Made by a program: the position numbers and the translations under genes. A stretch of DNA of 47,968 bases. Origin: DASVAL01 sp035649575 (lineage in GTDB: Bacteria; Planctomycetota; UBA1135; UBA2386). This document shows positions 40,208 to 47,968 of this stretch, one piece after another (position 1 is the stretch's first letter; every line of letters begins with the position of its first letter). The notes under the pieces were generated by a model. The model was not told the DNA's origin and made no database searches. It saw nothing but the letters and a program-made list of their open reading frames with translations. Location of the stretch: the NCBI GenBank assembly GCA_035649575.1, contig DASRJH010000150.1, positions 1 to 47,968 of the forward strand. The letters run 5' to 3'.

Positions 40208-42208
40208 ATGCAGTCCCCAGCAGCAACCGCACCGAGCCAGCCTGCGTTCGGACCTCGGTCATCGATTGCCGCGCAGCCGCGCTGGTTGTGCTGGTTGCCG
40301 CTGCTCTTGACCGCGGGCCTGCTCGGCTTCCTTCTGCTGCCGCGCGTGCAGCGCAATACGCACCTGTTCCTGGCATTCGCAGGCGTCGGCGGCGCGATGG
40401 TGGTGTGGCAGCTACTGCTCTGGTGGCTGGCGCGCCGCGCGGGCCGAACGCTGCAGGTCGAGGCCGTGCGACCGGTGCGCCAGCACTACATCCAGGCCTG
40501 CGTGCAGCTCTGCCTCTACCTCTACTGGGGCTGGTACTGGCAGCAGGACGGCATCCGTCCGATCTACGCGCAGGCGCCGCTGATCCTGGCACAGGCGATC
40601 TTCATCTACGCGTTCGACGCGCTGTTCGCGTGGTCGCGCGGTCGCGCGTGGCGCCTCGCGTCGGGCCCGATGCCGATCGTGATGAGCACGAACCTGTTCA
40701 TCTGGTTCCGCGACGACTGGTTCGTGTTCCAGTTCGCGATGATCGCGGCGGGTCTGCTCGGCAAGGAGTTCGTGAAGTGGCAGCGCGACGGCCGCCGCAC
40801 GCACATCTTCAACCCGTCGGGCTTCGGTCTCGCCGTCACGGCGACCGTGCTCATCGCGACCGGTATGGTCGACCTCACGTGGGCCAAGCCGCTCGCGACC
40901 ACGATCGAGGTGCCGTTCGTCTTCGTGGTCATCTTCCTGCTCGGCCTCGTCGTGCAGTACTTCTTCGCGGTCACGCTGATGACGTTTTCGGCGGCGATGG
41001 TCTTCGTGCTCTTCGACCTCGCGTACACGCAGATCACGGGCGTCTACCTGTTCGGCAGCACGAACCTGCCGGCCGCGGCGTTCCTGGGCCTGCACCTGCT
41101 GATGACCGATCCGTCGACGTCGCCGCGCACGAACCTGGGCCGCACGCTGTTCGGCCTCGGCTACGGCATCGGCTACATCGTGCTGTTCGAGGTGCTCGGT
41201 TGGATCGGTGCGCCCGAACTGTTCGCGAAGCTCTACCCGGTCCCGATCCTGAACTGCACCGTGCAGTGGCTCGACCGCTTCGCGAGAGCGGGTTGGCCCG
41301 GGCGCCTGAACCAACGCTGGGAGACCGCGGGGTCGCCGCGCCTCGTCAATCTCGTGCACATGGGTGTCTGGACCGCGGTGTTCCTCGTGCTGCTCGGCAC
41401 CGCTTTCCTGCCGGGACTGCGCGACGCTCCGCATCCCGGCGATTCGATCCCGTTCTGGAAGCAGGCCGTGAAGGAGGGCAAGGCCGACGCGCCGAGGAAG
41501 CTCGTGATGGTCGCCAGCGCCCAGGCGATCGGCAGGAACTCGGCGGAGGCCTACAACGAGCTCGGCCTGCTGAGTCTGCAGGGCACCGTGGATCCCGCTC
41601 CTGAGCAGACCAGGATCAAGTCGGCGGCGGACTGGTTCGGTCTCGCGGCGCAGCGAGGTTGCCTGCACGCGCACGAGAACATCGCGCAGATGTTCCTGTT
41701 CCTCGGCAGGCATCGCAGTGACGCGGAGCTCGCTGCCGTGCTGCTTCGACTCGAGGACGAGGTCGCCATGCGCGGGCCGACCGGCAAGCGCGCAGCCTAC
41801 CTGCTCGGGCTCGCGTTCGAGACCGGTAGCCCCCGGCCCGAGGATCCCCGACGCGCGCTCGCGCTCTATCGCGAGTGCGGGCCCGGCGACCTGTTCGCGC
41901 AGAAGGGCATCGTGCGCATCGGACTCAGGGCAGGATCGACGCTCGACCTCGCGCCTGCGGTTCCGCTGCTCGAGCAGGCGGCCGCGAACGGGGACGGCGA
42001 GAGCTGCTACTACCTCGCCTACATGCATCAGGTGGGCCGCAGTGTGCCGCGCGATGCGGCGAAGGCGAGGGCGATGCTCGACCGCGGCGCGCAGCTCGGG
42101 TTCCAGCCCGCGGTGCTCGCGAAGCAGCAGCCCGAGATGCCGCCGTTTCAGCCGCCGCGGCGCAAGTTCATGGCGCGGCCGGCATGGTCGACGGCGTTCC
42201 CGCTGTAG
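40208..42208 (+). CDS. NqrB/RnfD-like integral membrane protein fused to Sel1/TPR repeats
   Basis: This is a 666-residue protein. The first two thirds have about ten membrane helices, with FNPSGFGLAVTATVLI and AFLGLHLLMTDPSTSPRTNLGRTLFG. The latter matches the MATDPVSASFTNQG-type region of NqrB/RnfD subunits of Na+-translocating or Rnf electron-transport complexes. From about 430 onward come Sel1/TPR-type helical pairs (NSAEAYNELGLLSLQG, RAAYLLGLAFETGSPRPEDPRRALALYREC, ESCYYLAYMHQVGRSVPRDAAKA). No other Nqr or Rnf subunit is encoded nearby. The ATG at 40208 is chosen because TAGCAT lies 9 bases upstream. Electron-transfer activity and flavin attachment are unproven. Confidence 0.75.
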   Translation: MQSPAATAPSQPAFGPRSSIAAQPRWLCWLPLLLTAGLLGFLLLPRVQRNTHLFLAFAGVGGAMVVWQLLLWWLARRAGRTLQVEAVRPVRQHYIQACVQLCLYLYWGWYWQQDGIRPIYAQAPLILAQAIFIYAFDALFAWSRGRAWRLASGPMPIVMSTNLFIWFRDDWFVFQFAMIAAGLLGKEFVKWQRDGRRTHIFNPSGFGLAVTATVLIATGMVDLTWAKPLATTIEVPFVFVVIFLLGLVVQYFFAVTLMTFSAAMVFVLFDLAYTQITGVYLFGSTNLPAAAFLGLHLLMTDPSTSPRTNLGRTLFGLGYGIGYIVLFEVLGWIGAPELFAKLYPVPILNCTVQWLDRFARAGWPGRLNQRWETAGSPRLVNLVHMGVWTAVFLVLLGTAFLPGLRDAPHPGDSIPFWKQAVKEGKADAPRKLVMVASAQAIGRNSAEAYNELGLLSLQGTVDPAPEQTRIKSAADWFGLAAQRGCLHAHENIAQMFLFLGRHRSDAELAAVLLRLEDEVAMRGPTGKRAAYLLGLAFETGSPRPEDPRRALALYRECGPGDLFAQKGIVRIGLRAGSTLDLAPAVPLLEQAAANGDGESCYYLAYMHQVGRSVPRDAAKARAMLDRGAQLGFQPAVLAKQQPEMPPFQPPRRKFMARPAWSTAFPL

Positions 42209-42222
42209 GGGCGCCCGGGGCA

Positions 42223-44775
42223 TCAGCGCCGCGGGCGGAGCGCACGCACGGGCCGCAGCCCGATCGCGCCATCGCGCGTCGCGGGCGACCTCGCGTCGCG
42301 CGCCGAGGAGCGCGAGGCTTGCTCGGGATCGAGGTCGTCGCAGGCGCCGCCGCGTAGGACGCGCAGCGCGTCCGGTGGCGTCTCGGGCCGCGACAGCAGG
42401 CCGTCGCCGGCGCGCGGCACGAAGTCGACGTAGGGCAGCTTCTCGTCGGTGCACCACTCGGCCACGTTGCCATGCATGTCGAACAGGCCGAAGGCGTTCG
42501 GCCGCAGCTTGCCGACCGGCTGCGGGCGTGGTCCGAACCAGCCGTAGGACGAGACGCTGGCCCAGTCCGGGCCAGCGCACCAGGGCGTCGTCGTTCCGGC
42601 GCGGCAGGCGTATTCCCACTGCGCTTCCGTCGGCATCTGCTGGTCGAAACCGCGCAGGACCTGTTGCGCCTCGTCCCAGTCGATGCCCGTGGCCGGCAAC
42701 AATGCGTCGCGGTCGCCGAGCGGGCGCCGCGCGAGCCGCGCCCATTGACCCTCGGTCAGCTCCGTGCGTGCGAACAGGAACGCGTCGAGGATCACGAGCT
42801 TCCCGTCGAGCTCGTCGTCCTTGGCAGCGTCGTCGTTCTGCGGCATGCCGGGATCACGGCGGTGTGCTCCCATGCGCACGTTGCCCGGTGGAATCAGCAC
42901 GAACACGACGCCGGTTCCCGCATCGACGCGCACGCGACCCGTCGCGTCGCGCCCGGGCAGCGGGTGTCCCTTCGCATGGCTCGCGAGGTCGAGGAACTCG
43001 AACAACATCGTGTCCGGATTGCAGCCGAGCGGCACGAGGCCCGACATCCGCGTCAGCTGCAGGCCGCGGTAGGCGGCACTCGCCGTCGTGCCATCGCTCG
43101 TCTTGATCGCGTCGATGGCAGCACGCCAGCTCGCTTCGTGCGCCGTTACCGCAGGCTCGAGGGCGACCATGAACTGCTGTTTTTGCAAGACCTCGGCCAG
43201 CGTGCCGCCGTCGCCGAGGAAGGTGCGCAACTCAGCCTGGAGACTGAGCAGCGCCTTCTCGAGGTGCTGGTCGGCCGGGTCGTCCGGTTGCTGGGCCGGC
43301 CGCGCGGCCAGCGTCTCGAGGCTCCGTTGCACGCGCCGCTGTTCTTTCGCGAGCGGTTCGGCATGCTGCGCGATCCACGCGGCATAGGCCGCAGCATGCT
43401 CGGGCCACGGTGGGGGCAGTGCCTTGGCTGCGGCGATCGCGACGCGCAACAGCTCCTCGTTCGCGAGGAGCTTGAAGCGGTCGGCCCTCGCCTCGACCTT
43501 CTCCTTCTGGTCCTGCAACTCGTCGCTTTCCTGCGTCCTGATGCCGAGGGCCCAGACCAACACGGCCAGGGCCGCGAGCAGGCCGACACCGACGATCGCG
43601 GCGGCCACCGATTGCGCGCGGTGCCGGCGCACGAACTTGCGCAGGCGATACCACGTCGTCGGCGAGGCGACCTGTACCGGTTCGTCGGCGAGGTGATGGC
43701 GCAGGTCGGCCGCGAAGTCGCCGACCGTCGCGTAGCGCTCGTCGCGGGACTTGGCGATCGCCTTCATCACGATGCCGTCGAGGTCGCCGCGCAGCGCGGA
43801 GCTGCGTTGGCCCGTGCAGGCTTCGCTGGGCAGCACCGGCTCGTGCTGCTGGATCACGTTCGCCATGCCGGCCAGGCCCTGCGAGCGCAGCACGACGCCG
43901 GGGATCGGCAGCTGGTCGGTGAGCAGTTCGTAGAGCTGCACGCCGAGCGCGTAGACGTCGGCGCGCGTGTCGATGTCGGCGTTGCGCCCGGAGGCCTGCT
44001 CGGGGCTCATGAACTCGGGAGTGCCCATCAGCGTGCCCTGGAACGTCATCGCGCCACCCTGCAGCAACGGGTCGCGCAGCGACTTGGCGATCCCGAAGTC
44101 GATGATCTTGGGTTGCACGCGACCCTGCGGATCGGCGACGAGCACGTTGTTGGAGCTCAGGTCGCGGTGCAAAACGGCCTTCTGGTGCGCGTGCTGCATC
44201 GCGTCGAGCACGTGCAGGAACAGCTGCAGCCGTTCGCGCAGCGGCAGCTTCTCCTGGCGGCAGTGGTTCAACAGCGTCGGGCCCAGCACGAGCTCCATGA
44301 CGAAGAACGGGCGGCCCTGCGGCGTCGTGCCCGCGTCGAGCAGGCGCGCGATGCCCGCGTGGTCCATGCGATTCAGCGCCTCGCGTTCGGCGGCGAAGCG
44401 GGAGAGCACTTCGCGTGAGTCCATGCCCGGATTGAGGACCTTGACCGCGACGGGGCGCCGGATGGGCTCCTGTTGCTCAGCGCGATAGACGGTGCCGAAA
44501 CCACCGCGCCCGAGCACGGCCTGCAGCAGGTAGGCGCCTAGCCGCTGCGGCAGCACGATGTCGTGCGATGGTGTGCCGGTGCCCTTGTGCTGCGGTGGTG
44601 CGACGGGCAGGTCGACGCCCGAGGCGAGCAGCCAGTGGCGGATTGCCGTCTCGTGCTGGGGATTCTCGGCCAGGAGCGCCTTCAACGCGGTCGGGCGCGC
44701 AGTCTCCTCGCCCTCGAGGATCGCGAGCACGGCGTCTTCGATCGCCTGCGGTAGTCCGCCCTGTGTTCCGGCCAT
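42223..44775 (-). CDS. Membrane Ser/Thr kinase with C-terminal FGE-sulfatase domain and atypical catalytic loop
   Basis: This is an 850-residue protein. After a helical N-terminal extension the kinase domain shows LGRGGFGTVYRAE (88-100), VAVK with Lys112, the catalytic loop HRDLSSNNVLV near 201, DFGIAKSL and SPEQASG. The usual Lys of HRDLKxxN is replaced by Ser. A membrane helix lies near 387-407 and a coiled coil follows. From about 620 to the end is a formylglycine-generating-enzyme/sulfatase-modifying domain: IPPGNVRMG, ARTELTEGQW, MPTEAQWEYACRAG, NAFGLFDMHGNVAEWC and RVLRGGACDD. In planctomycetes such tails are usually binding modules rather than enzymes. It should sense extracytoplasmic signals and phosphorylate cytoplasmic partners if active. 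Confidence 0.88.
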   Translation of the reverse strand: MAGTQGGLPQAIEDAVLAILEGEETARPTALKALLAENPQHETAIRHWLLASGVDLPVAPPQHKGTGTPSHDIVLPQRLGAYLLQAVLGRGGFGTVYRAEQQEPIRRPVAVKVLNPGMDSREVLSRFAAEREALNRMDHAGIARLLDAGTTPQGRPFFVMELVLGPTLLNHCRQEKLPLRERLQLFLHVLDAMQHAHQKAVLHRDLSSNNVLVADPQGRVQPKIIDFGIAKSLRDPLLQGGAMTFQGTLMGTPEFMSPEQASGRNADIDTRADVYALGVQLYELLTDQLPIPGVVLRSQGLAGMANVIQQHEPVLPSEACTGQRSSALRGDLDGIVMKAIAKSRDERYATVGDFAADLRHHLADEPVQVASPTTWYRLRKFVRRHRAQSVAAAIVGVGLLAALAVLVWALGIRTQESDELQDQKEKVEARADRFKLLANEELLRVAIAAAKALPPPWPEHAAAYAAWIAQHAEPLAKEQRRVQRSLETLAARPAQQPDDPADQHLEKALLSLQAELRTFLGDGGTLAEVLQKQQFMVALEPAVTAHEASWRAAIDAIKTSDGTTASAAYRGLQLTRMSGLVPLGCNPDTMLFEFLDLASHAKGHPLPGRDATGRVRVDAGTGVVFVLIPPGNVRMGAHRRDPGMPQNDDAAKDDELDGKLVILDAFLFARTELTEGQWARLARRPLGDRDALLPATGIDWDEAQQVLRGFDQQMPTEAQWEYACRAGTTTPWCAGPDWASVSSYGWFGPRPQPVGKLRPNAFGLFDMHGNVAEWCTDEKLPYVDFVPRAGDGLLSRPETPPDALRVLRGGACDDLDPEQASRSSARDARSPATRDGAIGLRPVRALRPRR

Positions 44776-44836
44776 CAGCGCGGAATCATGGCAGGCGCTC
44801 GAGCGCGGGACCACCCTGCAGCGGGGCTGCGCGAGA

Positions 44837-46039
44837 CTACGGGCCTACGGCGGGCGGCAGCGGCCTGGTGGGAAGTCGCTCGATCTCACCACACGTTTGC
44901 GGCTCGCGCAGCCGGACGCGTTCGCGCGACCAGAGACCGTAGAGGCCGATCGCGAGGATCCCGAGCAGCAGCAGGTCGCGGGCGCGGCGGCCGTAGGGCG
45001 GGGGTTCGGGTGGACCCGAGCGCCCGTCGATCGACCCGAGGTCGAGCCGGCGCAGCTCCGTGTTCTGGCTCGCGGCGATCGCAGCGCGAGTGCGCTGGCG
45101 CGCACCAGGCGACGCCGCGGGCAACAGCTCGCGCACGGCGTCCGTCGCGGCCAGCGATGCCCAGGGCATCGACGGTCCGGCCGCCGCGACGATGCGCGGC
45201 AGTTCGTCGGACTCGCGGCGGCGGATCAGCGCATCGATCGCGGCGAGTCGCACGGCGTCTTCGGCGTGCAACAGCGCGCGCAGCGCCGTCAGCGACTCGG
45301 TGCTCGTCGCGCGGCCGAGTTGGCGCGCGGCTTCGGCGCGGTCCGCGTCGCGAGCCGCGAAGGCCCGCAGCGACAGTTCGTCCAGCGGGTGTGAGGCGCC
45401 CTGGCGGCCGAGCAACGCGAGCGTGATCGGCAGGCTGAGGCCACCCGCGCTGCGTCCGCGGACGCGCAGATGGGTGGGGGTCTTCCAGCAGACCCACGTG
45501 ACTTCGCCGCACAGCGAGGCGCCGATGCGCAGTTCATTGCGCGGATCGCCGTCGACTGCCGCGCCGGCGAGGTGCGCGAACACCACAGGCAGGTCGAGGC
45601 TGCGCGGCACGTCGATCAAGTCCGCATCGAGCGCCTCGAGCAGGCTCCGCCACTCGGGCGGGACTTCGAAACCGGGTGGCACGTACCAGTCCTCGGTCCC
45701 GTCGCAGGCACAGGTCCACAACAGATCCGGTCCACCGCCGACCGAGAACGCGCCGACGGCGACCACGTCGACGGGCAGCGGTTCGGCCGAGCCGACGCCG
45801 AGTCGGCCGTCCGACCACGTGAGGCGGAACGGGCCCTTCGGATCCAGTTCGCGAGGCCACTCGGGCCGGTGCGCGACGTAGTCGGCACACCACCAGGCGA
45901 GCGCAGCGGCGGCCTGTCGCTTCGGCTCGGCTGCGAACGCCGCGTGCACGGTGAGGACCGGGTCCGCGGACTGACAGGGAACGGTTGCGCCGAGACCTGC
46001 TACGCAGAGGACCGCGAGCTCAGCCGCGCAGCGTGCCAT
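44837..46039 (-). CDS. Exported protein with HEAT-like repeats and C-terminal membrane helix
   Basis: This is a 400-residue protein. The signal peptide ends near VPCQS. The middle is of unknown type (WWCADYVAHRPEWPRELDP, DLLWTCACDGTEDWYVPPG). From about 215 HEAT-like helices appear: RAFAARDADRAEAARQLG, SLTALRALLHAEDAVRLAAIDALIR. A membrane helix (DLLLLGILAIGLYGLW) near 365 is followed by a basic tail, so the protein is probably anchored with most of it outside. It starts 3 bases after the stop of the next HEAT gene, hence co-transcribed. Confidence 0.68.
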   Translation of the reverse strand: MARCAAELAVLCVAGLGATVPCQSADPVLTVHAAFAAEPKRQAAAALAWWCADYVAHRPEWPRELDPKGPFRLTWSDGRLGVGSAEPLPVDVVAVGAFSVGGGPDLLWTCACDGTEDWYVPPGFEVPPEWRSLLEALDADLIDVPRSLDLPVVFAHLAGAAVDGDPRNELRIGASLCGEVTWVCWKTPTHLRVRGRSAGGLSLPITLALLGRQGASHPLDELSLRAFAARDADRAEAARQLGRATSTESLTALRALLHAEDAVRLAAIDALIRRRESDELPRIVAAAGPSMPWASLAATDAVRELLPAASPGARQRTRAAIAASQNTELRRLDLGSIDGRSGPPEPPPYGRRARDLLLLGILAIGLYGLWSRERVRLREPQTCGEIERLPTRPLPPAVGP

Positions 46040-46042
46040 GGG

Positions 46043-47206
46043 CTAGTACCTGCCGGCTCGCTCGTATTGCTGCTCGCCGTCGCCTTCCACGCCCTGCTCC
46101 TCGGCCTCCGCCTCCATCTGCTCGAGATACTCCTCGGATGGATTCACGAGCGCGGCCGTGGCCATGGCGACGTTGCGCGCGGCGTGGCGCCGTCGCAGGC
46201 GGCCAAAGCCCCACCAGAGCAGGATCAGGCCGACGGGCGCGGCGCCGACCGCCCAGCGCTGCCAATCCTCCAACGTGGCCCACTTGGATTCCGCCATCGC
46301 GCCGAGCTTCTGGAGGTTCGCGAGCGCACGGTCGAACTCGTCGGCCGACACTGCGCTGTGGTCGCTTCGCACCTGGCTCAGTGCGACTTCCACGAGCGGC
46401 CGCAGCTCGGCGGACTCGGTCCCGAGTCGGCCTTGGAGCGCACTCGCAGTGTTCGGATCGCCGATCTGGGCCAGCCTTCCGATCGCGTAACGGCGAACCA
46501 GCGGCTCGCGGTGGTCGAGCACTGCGAGCAGCGTGGTCACTTCCTGCGGCTGGTCGAGCGTGGGCGACAGACCCTGGAAGCAATACGCGAGCGCCTCCCC
46601 GGTGCCCTTGATCTCGCTGTCGTGGATGGCCGTCGCTGCGCGCAAGAGGCTCCTCGCGGCCTTGAGATCGTGCAGCGCGACCAAGGCTGCCTGCACGTCC
46701 GTGGCCGGGCCCGCGGTGACATCCTTGCGACCGTGCTCGATCATCGCGAGCAGCGGGTCTACTGCGGTCGGCCGGCCCAGCTTGCCGAGCAGTTGGGCAG
46801 CCAGCGCGCGAACGGACCGATCGCCGTCCTGCAACGCCGTGGTCGCGGACGCGAGCGAGTTGGGGTCCTTGTGCAGCATCAGCGCGTTCATGGCCTGCAC
46901 GCGCGCTTCCACGTGGTGACCCGCGGTCGCGACCTCACAGCAGAGCTCGATGCCGCGCGGGTCCTTCGAGCGGCCGAGCAACCACGCTGCGCGTGCAGCG
47001 ATCGGCACGGTGTTGCTGTCGCAGAGTCGCCTCAAGACGACCAGGTTGGCCTTCTCACCGGCCCTCTCGGCCGTCAGCAGGTCTTGCAGATCCTCCGGCG
47101 AGGCAGGCGTGGCAGAAACCGCGGGAGGTGTCGACTCGGGAGCCGGGGTGACAGCGGGTTCTTGTGGCGACAGCAACGGCAGAAGGCAGAGTTCGAGCAG
47201 GCCCAT
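46043..47206 (-). CDS. Exported HEAT-repeat protein with C-terminal membrane helix
   Basis: This is a 387-residue protein. The ATG at 47206 is preceded by GAGG 6 bases upstream and preferred to the GTG at 47218. A short hydrophobic signal is followed by a Pro/Thr/Ala-rich linker. HEAT repeats fill about 45-260 (AARAAWLLGRSKDPRGIELC, RALAAQLLGKLGRPTAVDPLLAMI, RRYAIGRLAQIGDPNTASAL). A membrane helix (AVGAAPVGLILLWWGFG) near 325 and an acidic tail end the protein. It pairs with the downstream gene, which has the same overall plan. Confidence 0.72.
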   Translation of the reverse strand: MGLLELCLLPLLSPQEPAVTPAPESTPPAVSATPASPEDLQDLLTAERAGEKANLVVLRRLCDSNTVPIAARAAWLLGRSKDPRGIELCCEVATAGHHVEARVQAMNALMLHKDPNSLASATTALQDGDRSVRALAAQLLGKLGRPTAVDPLLAMIEHGRKDVTAGPATDVQAALVALHDLKAARSLLRAATAIHDSEIKGTGEALAYCFQGLSPTLDQPQEVTTLLAVLDHREPLVRRYAIGRLAQIGDPNTASALQGRLGTESAELRPLVEVALSQVRSDHSAVSADEFDRALANLQKLGAMAESKWATLEDWQRWAVGAAPVGLILLWWGFGRLRRRHAARNVAMATAALVNPSEEYLEQMEAEAEEQGVEGDGEQQYERAGRY

Positions 47207-47309
47207 GCAGATCCTCACTTGGGCTGCTCATCGGTAGAACGTCGCCGCGACCTACAGCGCTTTCCGGGTCAAGCCGCGTCGATTCCGGAATCGATACTCC
47301 CGATCCACG

Positions 47310-47968
47310 ATGTCGGTCGCCCCAGAGACGTGGAACCAGCCTCTCCGACCGGCCCTCGGTACGTGGAGTACATGCACGCGCCGGGTCGGTATCGCATTGG
47401 GATTCGCGATCGTCGCCTGGTTGACGCTGGCCTCGTGGTCCGCAGCGTGCTTCGTGCTCGCCGCGACGCTGTTCGCGATGCTGCTCGAGCAGAGGGCCAC
47501 GCACGCGCAGACCACCGAGACGCTGCACGTGAACGCGCGCGCCGCACGCAGTGAAGGGCAACGCGACGTCGCGGCTCAGTTGCTGTCGCTCGAGTTGTCG
47601 TACGAGCGGATGCGTTCGGTGCTCGAGGCTCTCGGCGAGGGTGTGCTCGTCGTCGACCACCGCGGCGAGATCGTGCTCGCCAATCCCGCGGCGCGGCGCG
47701 CGATGAAGGTGCCCGGGCAGGATCCGGTTGGTCGGATCCTGCTGGACGAGCTGTTGCCCGAGCTCGCACAGCATGCGCGCGATGCGTGGGAGGCCCTGCA
47801 CCGCGGCACACCTCGCGGCGCGCTGCCCCAGATCCGCCACGCGGGGGTCGCGTGCCGCGACCGCGTCTACGACCTGACGGCGGTGGGGGCCACGTCGGCG
47901 CGAACGGGTCAGGACTTCGGCACCGTGTTGCTGCTCGTCGACAGCACGCGCGCGCACGAGCTGCAGCG
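47310..47968 (+). CDS. PAS-domain membrane sensor protein (probable histidine kinase), truncated by window edge
   Basis: Reading from the ATG at 47310 to the end of the window gives about 219 residues with no stop. A hydrophobic region (GIALGFAIVAWLTLAS and CFVLAATLFAMLL) at about 27-58 forms one or two membrane helices. A coiled coil follows, then a PAS domain: VLEALGEGVLVVDHRGEIVLANPAARRAM near 105-133, ending with FGTVLLLVDSTRAHELQ. This layout is typical of the sensor half of a histidine kinase or of a sigma-54-activator partner. The catalytic part lies beyond the window, so the exact class is inferred. A GGTAGAAC sequence near 47233-47240 could be its promoter. Confidence 0.75.
   Translation, partial: MSVAPETWNQPLRPALGTWSTCTRRVGIALGFAIVAWLTLASWSAACFVLAATLFAMLLEQRATHAQTTETLHVNARAARSEGQRDVAAQLLSLELSYERMRSVLEALGEGVLVVDHRGEIVLANPAARRAMKVPGQDPVGRILLDELLPELAQHARDAWEALHRGTPRGALPQIRHAGVACRDRVYDLTAVGATSARTGQDFGTVLLLVDSTRAHELQ

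Noticed and set aside
40412..42745. A 777-codon minus-strand open frame opposite the NqrB-like gene
   Set aside because: Composition is Arg/Glu/His-biased noise and it overlaps both a clear membrane protein and a kinase gene.
1..47968. tRNA, rRNA, CRISPR, insertion sequence or phage genes
   Set aside because: No tRNA-like arms with a T-loop, no regular direct-repeat array and no transposase or integrase motif was seen.

Overview
The window is GC-rich, gene-dense bacterial chromosome, roughly two thirds G+C by eye. The gene content points to the Planctomycetota, though this is inferred from gene types and not from a marker gene. It has two large Ser/Thr kinases with TPR or FGE-sulfatase tails, ECF sigma factors, a giant FG-GAP lipoprotein, several HEAT-repeat secreted proteins, paired c-type cytochromes, a Gfo/Idh/MocA oxidoreductase with a sugar-phosphate isomerase, and a T2SS-type secretin. 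No tRNA, rRNA, CRISPR array, transposase or phage gene was seen. No gene-free stretch exceeds about 250 bases; the longest are 9403-9648, 19506-19728 and 18410-18617.

Left block (1-6487, + strand): the 3' part of a membrane-anchored sigma-54 activator, then an intergenic region with a near-consensus -24/-12 promoter and repeated GTGGCCA motifs. A small secreted protein, a lipoprotein secretin and a GspK-like minor pseudopilin follow. This looks like a self-contained regulator-promoter-secretion unit.

Next (6497-12933): an outer-membrane barrel, a HEAT-repeat secreted protein, a UDP-sugar dehydrogenase, a PGPGW membrane protein and a MORN/CAP secreted protein.

Core oddity (13127-16918, - strand): mqnA, topoisomerase VI subunit B and subunit A in one operon. 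mqnA and top6B overlap by ATGA. Topoisomerase VI is mainly archaeal and plant, and only sporadic in bacteria.

17073-24727: a TlpA-like thioredoxin, a zeta-toxin pair, a secreted protein of unknown role, an ECF sigma factor directly upstream of a fused trehalose-6-phosphate synthase/phosphatase, a Uma2 nuclease and a purine 5'-nucleotidase.

24910-32087: FG-GAP lipoprotein, Gfo/Idh/MocA oxidoreductase, an alpha/alpha-toroid-like secreted protein and a xylose-isomerase-like TIM barrel protein.

32103-47968: TPR kinase, two overlapping cytochrome genes, ECF sigma factor, TPR lipoprotein, guanine deaminase, a lipoprotein with an apparent signal-peptide frameshift, an NqrB/RnfD-like plus Sel1 fusion, an FGE-domain kinase with an altered catalytic loop, two HEAT proteins and the 5' part of a PAS sensor protein cut by the window edge.

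Several genes lack a Shine-Dalgarno sequence and instead carry a TAnnnT hexamer 6-10 bases before the start codon, suggesting leaderless transcripts.
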